A stretch of DNA of 64,000 nt from Thermomonas aquatica (GTDB lineage Bacteria > Pseudomonadota > Gammaproteobacteria > Xanthomonadales > Xanthomonadaceae), in assembly GCF_006337105.1 (NCBI RefSeq), contig NZ_CP040871.1, forward strand, positions 1,178,001-1,242,000. Direction: 5' to 3'. How positions within the stretch are numbered: position 1 is the first letter of the stretch; each line of letters begins with the position of its first letter. Of this stretch, positions 31,720-40,177 are shown piece after piece. The notes under the pieces were generated by a model. It was not told where the DNA came from and ran no database searches. It saw nothing but the letters and a program-made list of their open reading frames with translations. Position numbers and translations under genes: made by a program.

Positions 31720-31740
31720 CCGGCGGCACGACGCTGCGCC

Positions 31741-31777
31741 CGTGCCTTTCCCGATGCACGGCATCGGGAAAGGCACG
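31741..31777. terminator. Strong hairpin between NRDE gene and rnpB
   Basis: Perfect 17-base arms with a three-base loop (ACG) lie where the two transcripts converge. There is an A-run on the plus strand just after it, which reads as a T-run before the stem on the minus strand. The classical downstream U-tract is missing on both strands, so termination or 3'-end protection of rnpB RNA is inferred. Confidence 0.6.
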
Positions 31778-31795
31778 AAAACAGGATGAAGAGGT

Positions 31796-32163
31796 GGCGG
31801 AGCCGGCCGATAAGCCGGGTTCTGTTCGGCGCTTGCGCGCCGCGACAATCATTCCTCTAGGCGCACGGTCACCCGTACGCTCAAGCAACCTACCCGGACC
31901 CGACGCGGGCAACGTCATGAGGTCCCTATTTGGCCTTGCTCCCGGTGGGGTTTGCCGTGCCGGCCTGTTGCCAGGCTCGCGGTGCGCTCTTACCGCACCA
32001 TTTCACCCTTGCCTGCCGGATTGCTCCGACATAGGCGGTATCTTTCTGTTGCACTTTCCGTCGGCTCGCGCCGCCCAGGCGTTACCTGGCACCGTGCCCT
32101 GTGGAGCCCGGACTTTCCTCGGCACCGATCGCTCGATGACGCGACTGTCTGGCCGGCTCCGCC
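31796..32163 (-). ncRNA. rnpB: RNase P RNA (bacterial type A)
   Basis: On the minus strand the region starts and ends with complementary GGCGGAGCCGGCC / GGCCGGCTCCGCC (helix P1). It contains the universal GAGGAAAGTCCGGGCTCC block near the 5' end, ACAGAAAGATACCGCC, GGTGCGGTAAGAGCGCACCGC, and TAGGTTGCTTGAG toward the 3' side. These are diagnostic of the ribozyme that trims tRNA 5' leaders. The ends are placed at the P1 helix, so they may be off by a few bases. Length is about 368 nucleotides. Confidence 0.95.
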
Positions 32164-32196
32164 ATGGGCATTGTCGCATGCGCCCGGCCGTATCGC

Positions 32197-33036
32197 TTAC
32201 TCGCTGCCGTACAGCGCCTTGCGCGGCGCGCCGGACAGCTCCGCCGCCAGTTTCGCCGCGGTCGAGGGCGGCAGGTGTTCCTTGAGTTTCGCGTACAGGC
32301 GCAAACCCTCCGCGACCTTCGCGTCGGCATCGTCGCCCGCGCCCTGCACCAGCAACACGAATTCGCCCTTGCGCTGGTTGGGATCCGCGCCCACCCGTTG
32401 CGCGAGCTCGGCCAGGCTGCCGTCGAGCACGGTCTCGAACAGCTTGGTCAGCTCGCGCGCGACCACCGCGCGGCGTTCCGCGCCGAATGCGGCAAGCGCA
32501 TCGCCCAGCGTCTCCTCGATGCGATGCGACGACTCGTAGAAGATCAGGGTGCGCGGCTCAGGCGCCAGCGCCGCCAGCCGTTCGCGCCGCGCATTCGCCT
32601 TGGCCGGCAGGAAGCCCTCGAAGACGAAGCGGTCGCTGGGCAAGCCCGCCACGCTCAACGCGGCGATCAGCGCGCTCGCCCCCGGCACCGGGCTGACCGC
32701 GATCCCGGCCTCGCGCGCGGCGCGCACCAGCCGGAACCCGGGATCGCTGACCAGCGGGGTGCCGGCATCGGACACCAGCGCCAGCGATTCGCCGGCCAGC
32801 AGGCGCGCGACCAGCGGCGCCGCGGCATCGCCCTCGTTGTGTTCGTGCAGCGCCACCAGCGGCTTGTCCACGCCGAAATGCGCCAGCAACTGGCGGGTGT
32901 GGCGGGTGTCCTCCGCGCAGATCGCGGCCACCGCCTTCAGCGTCTCCAGCGCACGCGGGGCAAGGTCGCCCAGGTTGCCGATCGGCGTGGCCACCACGAA
33001 CAACATGCCTGATGTGGAGCTGCCCCGACGTTGCAT
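32197..33036 (-). CDS. rsmI: 16S rRNA (cytidine-1402-2'-O)-methyltransferase RsmI
   Basis: The 279-residue tetrapyrrole-methylase-fold enzyme methylates the ribose of C1402. It therefore acts on the same nucleotide as RsmH in this window. Motifs are FVVATPIGNLGDL near the N-terminus, CAEDTRHTRQLL, LVSDAGTPLVSDPG and SPVPGASALIAALS. The ATG at 33036 is used; a second ATG at 33006 would also keep the domain. It is divergent from the LppC lipoprotein gene, as in many gammaproteobacteria. Confidence 0.93.
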   Translation of the reverse strand: MQRRGSSTSGMLFVVATPIGNLGDLAPRALETLKAVAAICAEDTRHTRQLLAHFGVDKPLVALHEHNEGDAAAPLVARLLAGESLALVSDAGTPLVSDPGFRLVRAAREAGIAVSPVPGASALIAALSVAGLPSDRFVFEGFLPAKANARRERLAALAPEPRTLIFYESSHRIEETLGDALAAFGAERRAVVARELTKLFETVLDGSLAELAQRVGADPNQRKGEFVLLVQGAGDDADAKVAEGLRLYAKLKEHLPPSTAAKLAAELSGAPRKALYGSE

Positions 33037-33097
33037 TCCCTGCCTTCACCTTCTGCGCGGGTAGAATCGTAGCCGGTTCCCGAGCGAGCGCCGATCC

Positions 33098-34462
33098 GTG
33101 GCCCCCAAACACCAGAGTGGTCGATTCGCGATTGCCCCGCTGATGATGGGCCTGGCCCTGTTCGCGCTGGCCGGCTGCGCCAGCGTCGAGGTGCAGAAAC
33201 CCGCCGTGCAGGCCGCGCAGAGCGGCGCCTTCGCCGAAGCGCAGGCGCTGGCGCGCAACCACGCCGGCCTCGACGGGCAGGCGCGCGCGGACAACGCGGC
33301 GCGGATCGAGGCCTTGCTGGCGCGACTGGACGACGCCACGCTCAGCCGCGATGCCGGCCGGCTGCCGGTGGGCGACCCGCTGTACAACTTCGCCGGCCGC
33401 GCCCTGCTCAATCGCGGCCTGCCCTTGCCGCGCCCGTTCGACCGCGGCGACTGGAACTTCGATGCCGCCGGCCGTCCCGCCGCGGATCGCGACGGCTATC
33501 GCCCGCCGATGAAGGTGGGGATGCTGCTGCCGCTGAGCGGCAGCCAGGCCGCGGCCGCCTCGGCGGTGCGCGACGGTTTCCTCACCGGCTATTACGGCGA
33601 AAGCCGGCGCAAGCCCGAGCTGCGGTTCTACGACACCGCCGGCGGCGCCAATGCGGCCTATGCGCGCGCCGTCGCCGAAGGCAACGATTTCGTGGTCGGT
33701 CCGTTGGCGCGCGATGAAGTCGATGCGGTGTTCGCCGACGACACCCCGCAGGTGCCGCTGCTGGCGCTCAACCGCGGCAGCCGCACCCCGCCAGCGGGCA
33801 GCGCCGGCTTCTCGCTGTCGCCGGAAGACGAAGGCATCAGCCTCGCCCAGTACCTGATCGAGCGCGGCGCCCGGCGCGTGCTGATCGTCGGCGGCGGCGA
33901 GGACGCGCAGCGTCGCAGCGCGGGCGCGGCGAAGCTGCAGCTGGAACGGCGCGGCGTGCAGGTCGCCGGCAACGTCGGCATCGGCGCGGACCTCGCCCCG
34001 CTGGCGCAGGGCGTGGATGCGGTATTGCTGGCGATGAAAGGCCCGCAAGCGCGCGCATTGGTGCCGCAGCTCGCCCTGGCCGGCATCAACGCCAACACGC
34101 GGGTGGCGACCTCGCAGATCACCTCCGGCACCGGCAAGCCCGCGGAGGACATGGCGCTGGACGGGATCGTCTATCCCGCCGAAACCTGGGGCAGCCGCGA
34201 TGTCCCCGGCCTGCCCTCGCAGGCCAGCGCGGCGGCGCGCCTGGACACCGCGAAGGGCCCGGCCGCGCGCCTGTTCGCGTTCGGCTTCGATGCCTGGCTG
34301 GTCACCGCCTACCTGGAGCGCCTGGCGCTGTCGAACAATGCCGACATCCCCGGCGCCACCGGCCGGCTCAGCCTCGACGGCTTCGGCAACGTGCTGCGCC
34401 AGCCGAGCTGGTCGCGTTATTCCGGCGGCGTGCCCGTGCCGCTGGGCGATGGCGCGCGCTGA
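33098..34462 (+). CDS. LppC-family lipoprotein (penicillin-binding protein activator)
   Basis: The 454-residue protein has a lipoprotein signal ending in the lipobox LAGC (Cys29 from the GTG at 33098) and a periplasmic-binding-protein-like fold. The strand [21 protein letters not shown] begins at about residue 145. In E. coli the homologue LpoA activates PBP1A from the outer membrane. Here the N-terminal TPR part is much reduced, so activation of a PBP is only inferred. ATGs at 33143 and 33146 would give a shorter but workable signal. A TAGAAT -10-like element lies at 33062-33067. Confidence 0.8.
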   Translation: MAPKHQSGRFAIAPLMMGLALFALAGCASVEVQKPAVQAAQSGAFAEAQALARNHAGLDGQARADNAARIEALLARLDDATLSRDAGRLPVGDPLYNFAGRALLNRGLPLPRPFDRGDWNFDAAGRPAADRDGYRPPMKVGMLLPLSGSQAAAASAVRDGFLTGYYGESRRKPELRFYDTAGGANAAYARAVAEGNDFVVGPLARDEVDAVFADDTPQVPLLALNRGSRTPPAGSAGFSLSPEDEGISLAQYLIERGARRVLIVGGGEDAQRRSAGAAKLQLERRGVQVAGNVGIGADLAPLAQGVDAVLLAMKGPQARALVPQLALAGINANTRVATSQITSGTGKPAEDMALDGIVYPAETWGSRDVPGLPSQASAAARLDTAKGPAARLFAFGFDAWLVTAYLERLALSNNADIPGATGRLSLDGFGNVLRQPSWSRYSGGVPVPLGDGAR

Positions 34463-34853
34463 GGACTCACCCGACACAAGCCGGCCGGATCGCCGCGCCC
34501 GCGGCGGTGCGGTGGAAACCGCCGCACTGCGATTCCTGCAACGACACGGCCTGCGCCTGCTCGCGCGCAATGCGCGGGCGCGCGGCGGCGAACTCGACCT
34601 GGTCATGCACGACGGCGATTCGCTGGTGTTCGTGGAGGTGCGCTATCGCGCCAGCGCGCTGTTCGGCGGCGGCGCTGCCTCGGTCGATGCCGGCAAGCGC
34701 CGCAAGCTGGTCCTGGCCGCGCAGGCCTTCCTGCTCGCCCATCCGCAACATGCCGACTCGCCCTGCCGCTTCGACGTGATCGATGCCGGCGGCGACCCGC
34801 AAGCGCCCGCCATCCAATGGCTGAAGGATGCGTTCCGCGCGGACGATGCCTGA
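34449..34853 (+). CDS. yraN: YraN-family (UPF0102) nuclease-fold protein
   Basis: The 134-residue protein has the endonuclease-like core seen in UPF0102: [41 protein letters not shown] and RFDVI. The E-x-D and E-V-R residues form a possible metal site. It overlaps the LppC gene by 14 bases. The lppC-yraN order downstream of a divergent rsmI is widely conserved. Its cellular role is not established. Confidence 0.88.
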   Translation: MARAEDSPDTSRPDRRARGGAVETAALRFLQRHGLRLLARNARARGGELDLVMHDGDSLVFVEVRYRASALFGGGAASVDAGKRRKLVLAAQAFLLAHPQHADSPCRFDVIDAGGDPQAPAIQWLKDAFRADDA

Positions 34854-34949
34854 GCCGTGCCGGGTCGTGGCGTAGCCAACCAATGCCACAGGCACCGGTT
34901 TCCGCAACGGCATAGCCTGACTGCCATCCTGCTTCGTGCGGTGGCCACG

Positions 34950-35804
34950 ATGTCGCTTCGACCGATCCTGATGTTGGCGTGCCTCGCCTGGATCGGCGCG
35001 CCTCTCGCCCGGGCCCAATCCGTCGCGCCCGCACGCGAATATCGGGTGCTCCTGGTCGGCAACAGCCTCATCTATACCAACAACCTGCCCGCTCTGCTGC
35101 GCGCAGTGGGCGCGTCGCAGGGAACGCCGATCGCCACCGAGACATATGCCTCGCCCGGCGGGACCCTGGCCGAGCGCTGGAAGCAAGGCCATGTCGCCGA
35201 AGCCTTGCGCAAGCAAGCCTTCGACGCGGTAATCCTGCAGGAGCAAGGCGGCAATCTGGCCGCATGCATGGCGAGTCCCGAACAGCAAGCCACGGCCCCC
35301 TGCATGGCCAGCATCCGCGCGCAGGTCGGAATCGCCAAGCTTGCGCAGTTGCAGCACGCGAAGGTCATGTTGTTCGCGACTTGGGGCCCTGACCAGCGCT
35401 GGCAGGGCAGGCTGGATCGCAGCACGCGACTGCTCGCGGGGAAAAGCATGGCGAGCGTCTTCGATGCCGCCGCCGCACTGCGCGCGCTGCACAAGGCACA
35501 GCCCGGAATCGATCTGTATCCGGACGGCACCCACCCCAGCACCCAGGCCTCGCTGATGCTGGCGCTGGCCCTTTACCGCGACATCACCGGCACGCCGCCA
35601 CTGGCGAAGGACTTGCGCATCACCGCACCGCTGCTGCCCGTGAATGCCGCGATCTCGGCCGCCTCGCCGATGGAATCGCAACCGGGACTGGCCGGCGATG
35701 GCAAGGCCACCCTGGTCCCGGCGAGCCTGATCGAGCCGCTGGTGAAGGCGCTGCCGGAGCCGGATGCTTCAGGCGAAATGGATCCAGCCCGCCCCCGGCG
35801 CTGA
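34950..35804 (+). CDS. Secreted SGNH-type hydrolase
   Basis: The 284-residue product starts with a signal peptide (MSLRPILMLACLAWIGAPLA, cleavage near RAQS). It then shows block I of SGNH hydrolases (LLVGNSLIYTNNLP, serine nucleophile) and a late DGTHPS motif that supplies Asp and His. It is probably a periplasmic or secreted esterase; the substrate is unknown. The ATG at 34950 is preferred because it begins a clean signal peptide, whereas the upstream 34857 start adds a polar extension. Its 3' end overlaps the convergent thiL gene by 36 bases. Confidence 0.75.
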   Translation: MSLRPILMLACLAWIGAPLARAQSVAPAREYRVLLVGNSLIYTNNLPALLRAVGASQGTPIATETYASPGGTLAERWKQGHVAEALRKQAFDAVILQEQGGNLAACMASPEQQATAPCMASIRAQVGIAKLAQLQHAKVMLFATWGPDQRWQGRLDRSTRLLAGKSMASVFDAAAALRALHKAQPGIDLYPDGTHPSTQASLMLALALYRDITGTPPLAKDLRITAPLLPVNAAISAASPMESQPGLAGDGKATLVPASLIEPLVKALPEPDASGEMDPARPRR

Positions 35805-36722
35805 CCACGCCCCGCCGTCGGCGGCATGGGTTGCGATGTCCCCGCCTTCGATGATCCGCCCAATCCGCGCCACCGCCACATCCGCCGACGCCGCCGCGCG
35901 GACGATTGCCTCGCCCGTTTCCGGCGGTGCGGTGAAGCACAGTTCGTAATCGTCGCCGCCGGTGGCTTGAAGCACGCGGCGGGGTTCGACGTCGAGCGCG
36001 AGGCGCAGCGCCTCCGATCCCGGCAAGGCATCGACATCGAGCAGTGCGCCGATGCCGCTCGCCTCGCATACATGGCCGAGGTCGGCGAGCACGCCATCGG
36101 ACACGTCGATGCACGAGCTGGCGATACCGCGCAGGGCGCGTCCCAGCGCCACCCGCGGGATCGGGCGATCCAGCCGCGAACGCAGCGCGGCATCCGCGCC
36201 GCGGCCCGCCCGCCATTGCGCCAGCGCCGCCGCCGCATCGCCGACCGTGCCGCTGATCCAGATCTCGTCGCCCGCGCGCGCGCCGGCGCGGCGCAGGGCG
36301 GTGCCGGGTTCGACGAAGCCATGCACCGTCACGCACACCGACAGCGGCCCGCGGGTGGTGTCGCCGCCGACCAGGGCGACCCCGTGCCGCTCCGCGAGCT
36401 CGAGAAAGCCGTCGACGAAGCCGTCGACGAAGCCGGCGTCCGCATCGGGCAACGACAGCGACAAGGTGCACCAGGCGGGTTGCGCGCCCATCGCGGCAAG
36501 ATCGGACAGGTTCACCGCCAGCGCCTTCCAGCCGATGTCGGCAGCCGCGGTCTCCGGCGGGAAATGCACGCCGCTGTTGAGCGTGTCCATCGCCACCACC
36601 AGCTGCATGCCGGCGGGCGGCTGCAGCAACGCCGCGTCGTCGCCGATGCCGAGGATCACGTCGCCGCGCGTGGCGGCGCGCGCGCGGATGCGGGCGATCA
36701 GGTCGAATTCGGCGACGCCCAC
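35769..36722 (-). CDS. thiL: Thiamine-monophosphate kinase ThiL
   Basis: This 317-residue ATP-dependent enzyme makes thiamine diphosphate from thiamine monophosphate. It has GIGDDAALL (Mg/ATP site, about 25-33), MDTLNSGVHF, VGGDTTRG, CIDVSDGVLADLGH and TGGDDYELCFTAP, as expected for the family. A short DNA duplication at about 36411-36434 gives a repeated VDGF pair in a loop. It closes the glyA/nrdR/rib/nusB run, and nusB-thiL adjacency is common in Proteobacteria. Confidence 0.95.
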   Translation of the reverse strand: MGVAEFDLIARIRARAATRGDVILGIGDDAALLQPPAGMQLVVAMDTLNSGVHFPPETAAADIGWKALAVNLSDLAAMGAQPAWCTLSLSLPDADAGFVDGFVDGFLELAERHGVALVGGDTTRGPLSVCVTVHGFVEPGTALRRAGARAGDEIWISGTVGDAAAALAQWRAGRGADAALRSRLDRPIPRVALGRALRGIASSCIDVSDGVLADLGHVCEASGIGALLDVDALPGSEALRLALDVEPRRVLQATGGDDYELCFTAPPETGEAIVRAAASADVAVARIGRIIEGGDIATHAADGGAWSAPGAGWIHFA

Positions 36723-36745
36723 GATCCGCGGCCCGGCCGGTCCGT

Positions 36746-37210
36746 TTAGCGCGGACGCGCGGCGTTCGCTTCGGTGCTGCGCAGCGCGGCGGCGGCCTTG
36801 TCGAGCACGCCGTTGACGTAGGTGTGGCCGTGCTCGGAGCCGAAGCGCTTGGTCGAGTCGATCGCCTCGTTGATCACCACCCGGTACGGCACGTCCGGGC
36901 GATGGGTCAGCTCGTAGGCGGCGATGCGCAGCGCGGCGCGCTCGATCGCATCCACTTCATCCACGCCGCGGTCGAGGTGCCCGGCCAGCGCGGCGTCGAG
37001 TTCGCCGACATGGCGCAGCACGCCGCGCACCAGATCCTCGAAATACTCGAGGTCGGCGATCTCGTGCGCCTGCTCGTGGGCGAACTGGGCGATCAGGTCG
37101 CGCTCGTTGGCGCCGTTGATCTGCCAGGCATAGATCGCCTGCAGCGCGCGCCGGCGCGAACGCGAACGGGCCACGGGATCGATGCCATCGGGACGGCGGC
37201 GGTTGTTCAT
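36746..37210 (-). CDS. nusB: Transcription antitermination factor NusB
   Basis: The 154-residue helical protein binds boxA RNA with NusE during rRNA transcription. Recognisable parts are RSRSRRRALQAIYAWQ, ERAALRIAAYELTHRPDVPYRVVINEA and the C-terminal KRFGSEHGHTYVNGVLDKAA. The ATG at 37210 overlaps the ribH stop by one base. The open frame further upstream is a shadow of ribH. Confidence 0.95.
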   Translation of the reverse strand: MNNRRRPDGIDPVARSRSRRRALQAIYAWQINGANERDLIAQFAHEQAHEIADLEYFEDLVRGVLRHVGELDAALAGHLDRGVDEVDAIERAALRIAAYELTHRPDVPYRVVINEAIDSTKRFGSEHGHTYVNGVLDKAAAALRSTEANAARPR

Positions 37211-37686
37211 CACGAATGCTCCTGGAGCTTGCGGCGCAGGTCCGCCATTTCGATGGCGACCAGTGCGGCTTCCTCGCCCTTGTTGCCGTGGCTGCCGCCG
37301 GCGCGCGCATGTGCGTCCTCGAAACGCTCGACCGCCAGCACGCCGTTCATCACCGGCACGCCGGTGTCGAGCGCGACCCGCATCAAGCCATCGGACGCGC
37401 CATCGGCGACCTGTTCGTAGTGGCGGGTGTCGCCGCGCACCACGCAGCCCAGGGCGACGATGGCCGCATGCCGGCCCGCAACCGCGAGCGCACGCGCAGC
37501 CACCGGCAGTTCCCAGGCGCCGGGCACGCGGATCACGTCGATGTCGGCATCGGCCACGCCGTTGGCGACGAAGGCATCGCGCGCCGACGCCACCAGCGCA
37601 TCGGTGATGCGCGGGTTCCAGCGGCTGGCGATGATCGCGAAGCGCGCGCCCTCGGGGGCTCGCAGGTCGCCTTCGATATGCGGCAT
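37210..37686 (-). CDS. ribH: 6,7-dimethyl-8-ribityllumazine synthase RibH
   Basis: The 158-residue enzyme condenses 5-amino-6-ribitylaminouracil with the C4 product of RibB and usually assembles into icosahedral or decameric shells. [45 protein letters not shown] and [12 protein letters not shown] are conserved blocks, with catalytic His in the RGDTRH segment. It follows ribB after 30 bases. Confidence 0.95.
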   Translation of the reverse strand: MPHIEGDLRAPEGARFAIIASRWNPRITDALVASARDAFVANGVADADIDVIRVPGAWELPVAARALAVAGRHAAIVALGCVVRGDTRHYEQVADGASDGLMRVALDTGVPVMNGVLAVERFEDAHARAGGSHGNKGEEAALVAIEMADLRRKLQEHS

Positions 37687-37716
37687 GGGGTAGTCGGATC
37701 GACGGGGCTGCGCAGT

Positions 37717-38820
37717 TTACCGCGCCGGCGCGACCACGTAGTCCACGACCTCCAGCCCGAAGCCGGCCAGCCCGACCTGGCGGCGCGGCGTGCCCAGCAC
37801 CCGCAGCTTGCCGAAGCCCAGGTCGTGCAGGATCTGCGCGCCGGCGCCGTTGCGCCGCCACTGGCCCACGTCCTTGCTGCTGGTGGTCGCGACGGGTTGC
37901 TTGCGCAGCCGGGCCAGCAGGGCCTCGGCATTGCGCGGCTCCGACAAGACCACCATTACCCCGCGATCCTCGGCGGCGATCGCGCGCAGGGCATCGGTGG
38001 CGGCCACGCCGAAATCGTCGCGGCGCCAGTGCAGCAGGTCGCTGAGCGGGTTCTCCACCTGCACCCGCACCAGGGTCGGGGTGTCCTTGTCGGGCGTGCC
38101 GCGCACCAGGGCGAAATGCAGCTCGTGGGCGATGCGGTCGCGATAGGTGACCAGGGTGAAGGCGCCGAACTCGGTGTCGATGGCGCGCGCGTCGATGCGC
38201 TCGACGGTGTGCTCAGTGGCCAATCGATGGGCGATCAGGTCGGCGATCGAACCCATCTTCAGCCCGTGCTCGCGCGCGAATTCCTCGAGTTGCGGGCGCC
38301 GCGCCATGCTGCCGTCGGCATTCATGATCTCCACCAGCACGCCGGCCGGCTCCAGCCCGGCCAGCAGCGGCAGGTCGCTGGCGGCTTCGGTATGGCCGGC
38401 GCGGGTCAGCACGCCGCCGGCCTGCGCGGTCAGCGGGAAGATGTGGCCCGGCTGCGACAGGTCGGACGGTTTCGCGTCCGGCCGCACCGCGGTGCGGATG
38501 GTATGCGCGCGGTCGTAGGCGCTGATGCCGGTGGTGACGCCTTCGGCGGCCTCGATGCTCACCGTGAAGTTGGTCTGGAACTGCGCGGTATTGGCCTGCA
38601 CCATCGGCGCCAGGCCGAGCTGCGCGCAGCGCTCGCGGGTCAGCGACAGGCAGACCAGGCCGCGCGCGTGGGTGATCATGAAATTGATGTCGGCCGGGCG
38701 CACCAGTTCGGCGGCCATGATCAGGTCGCCTTCGTTCTCGCGGTCCTCGTCGTCCACCACCACGACCATGCGGCCGGCGCGGATTTCGTCCAGCAATTCC
38801 GGGATGCTTGCGAAGCTCAT
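37717..38820 (-). CDS. ribB: 3,4-dihydroxy-2-butanone 4-phosphate synthase with degenerate RibA-like domain (RibBX type)
   Basis: The N-terminal 205 or so residues are a complete RibB (VVVVDDEDRENEGDLIMAAE, THARGLVCLSLT, RAGHTEAASDL), which turns ribulose 5-phosphate into the C4 unit of lumazine. The C-terminal half aligns with GTP cyclohydrolase II but lacks the zinc cysteines (normally in CLTGD...RCDCGFQL) and the R-Q-E-G-R-G-I-G segment. It therefore probably has no cyclohydrolase activity, as described for RibBX proteins. The 367-residue length is that of a full fusion. It overlaps ribE by four bases. Confidence 0.92.
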   Translation of the reverse strand: MSFASIPELLDEIRAGRMVVVVDDEDRENEGDLIMAAELVRPADINFMITHARGLVCLSLTRERCAQLGLAPMVQANTAQFQTNFTVSIEAAEGVTTGISAYDRAHTIRTAVRPDAKPSDLSQPGHIFPLTAQAGGVLTRAGHTEAASDLPLLAGLEPAGVLVEIMNADGSMARRPQLEEFAREHGLKMGSIADLIAHRLATEHTVERIDARAIDTEFGAFTLVTYRDRIAHELHFALVRGTPDKDTPTLVRVQVENPLSDLLHWRRDDFGVAATDALRAIAAEDRGVMVVLSEPRNAEALLARLRKQPVATTSSKDVGQWRRNGAGAQILHDLGFGKLRVLGTPRRQVGLAGFGLEVVDYVVAPAR

Positions 38821-39419
38821 GCCTTGTCCTTCGTCGCGAGCAGCCGCTCGACGTAACGCGCCAGCAGGTCGACCTCGATGTTGACCGGATCGCCTTCGCG
38901 CAATGCGTGGAACGCGGTGTGCGCGACGGTGTGCGGGATCAGCGCGACCTCGAAACCGGCATCGTCCACGCCGTTCACCGTGAGGCTCACGCCGTCCACG
39001 CAGATCGAGCCCTTGTGCGCCACGTAGCGCAGCAGCGCGATCGGCGCGGCGAAGCGCCAGCGCACCGCGCGCGCATCATCCCAACGTTTTTCCGCGATGC
39101 CGAGGCCGTCCACGTGGCCGCTGACCAGATGGCCGCCGAGGCGGTCCGTCGGCAGCATCGCGCGTTCGAGGTTGAGCGGCGCGCCGATGCCGAGCTTGCC
39201 CAGCGTGGTCAGCGCCAGGGTTTCGCTGGACGCATCGATGACGAAGCGGCTCGCGTCGAATTCGACCACGGTCAGGCAGCAGCCGTTGACCGCGATGCTC
39301 TCGCCGAGCTGCACGTCATCGAAGGGCAGCGTGCCGACCTCGATGGTGAAGCGCGCATCGCCGCCACGCGCTTCGCGCGCGGCAAGGCGACCCACGCCTG
39401 CGATCAATCCGGTGAACAT
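38817..39419 (-). CDS. ribE: Riboflavin synthase alpha subunit RibE
   Basis: The 200-residue enzyme dismutates two lumazines to riboflavin. It shows the expected two-barrel repeat: MFTGLIAGVG with GESIAVNGCCLTVV in the first half, and GHLVSGHVDG with GVSLTVNGVDD in the second. The ATG at 39419 overlaps the methyltransferase stop as TGATG. The gene name follows the ribE convention; some databases call it ribC. Confidence 0.95.
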   Translation of the reverse strand: MFTGLIAGVGRLAAREARGGDARFTIEVGTLPFDDVQLGESIAVNGCCLTVVEFDASRFVIDASSETLALTTLGKLGIGAPLNLERAMLPTDRLGGHLVSGHVDGLGIAEKRWDDARAVRWRFAAPIALLRYVAHKGSICVDGVSLTVNGVDDAGFEVALIPHTVAHTAFHALREGDPVNIEVDLLARYVERLLATKDKA

Positions 39420-40177
39420 CAGTGGGGCTTCCTGGAGGCATGCACGAACAGCGGCCAGCGCACGCGCTGCGTGGGCGCGTCGCCCCAGGCCTGTTCGAAC
39501 GAGGGAACGGATTCGGCGACGACGTCGCGGCCGGTCGCATCGCGATGGCGCTTGCTGGCCGAATAACTGGCGAAATAGTCGAGCAGGCGTTGCAGCGGCC
39601 AATCGGCGGCAAGCTCGAACGGCGGCGCTTCGATGCGCGGGAACGGCCAGCGGTAGCCGGCATAGGCGGCATCGACATCGGCGCGCTCGCGCGGCCAAGA
39701 GGCGCGGATCGCGTCCTGCAGCCGCGCGTTGGCGGCCTCAAGCGCGGGCGGAACGACGATGTCCTGGTAACCCCAGGCCACCAGCACCCCGCCCGGCTTC
39801 AGCACGCGCGCGGCTTCGGCGAAGAAGGCGGCACGATCGAACCAGTGCAGCGCCTGCGCGACGCACACGGCATCGGCGCAGGCATCCTCCAGGCTGCAGC
39901 GTTCGCCGGGCTCGACCGCGAATACCGCGTTGCCGATCGCCGGCGCTTGCGCGACCTGCGCCGCGCTCGGATCGGTGGCATGCACGCGGTCGAACCGCGT
40001 GGCGAGGTCGCGGGTGGCCTGCCCGCTACCGCAGCCGGCTTCCCAGCACAGCCCGCGTGCTGGCGCGATCGACGCGATCCAGTCGAACAATGCCGGCGGA
40101 TACTCCGGGCGCGCCGCGGCATAGTTGCCGGCGACTGCGGAGAAATGGTCCTTGAATCGCGTCGCCGCCCCGCTCAT
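39419..40177 (-). CDS. Class I SAM-dependent methyltransferase inside the riboflavin operon
   Basis: The 252-residue protein has a SAM-binding motif I (EAGCGSGQATRDLA, about 46-59), a following DPSAAQV acidic turn, VAQALHWFD and LKPGGVLVAWGY. It looks like the UbiE/Methyltransf_11 group, close to the bacterial relatives of yeast TMT1. It overlaps ribD by four bases and ribE by one, so it is translated with the flavin genes. Its substrate is unknown, and no known step of riboflavin synthesis requires methylation. Confidence 0.8.
   Translation of the reverse strand: MSGAATRFKDHFSAVAGNYAAARPEYPPALFDWIASIAPARGLCWEAGCGSGQATRDLATRFDRVHATDPSAAQVAQAPAIGNAVFAVEPGERCSLEDACADAVCVAQALHWFDRAAFFAEAARVLKPGGVLVAWGYQDIVVPPALEAANARLQDAIRASWPRERADVDAAYAGYRWPFPRIEAPPFELAADWPLQRLLDYFASYSASKRHRDATGRDVVAESVPSFEQAWGDAPTQRVRWPLFVHASRKPH

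Noticed and set aside
37687..37716. A possible FMN riboswitch in the rib operon
   Set aside because: Gaps in the operon are 30 bases or less and none shows the conserved RFN-element blocks. The glyA leader also lacks them.
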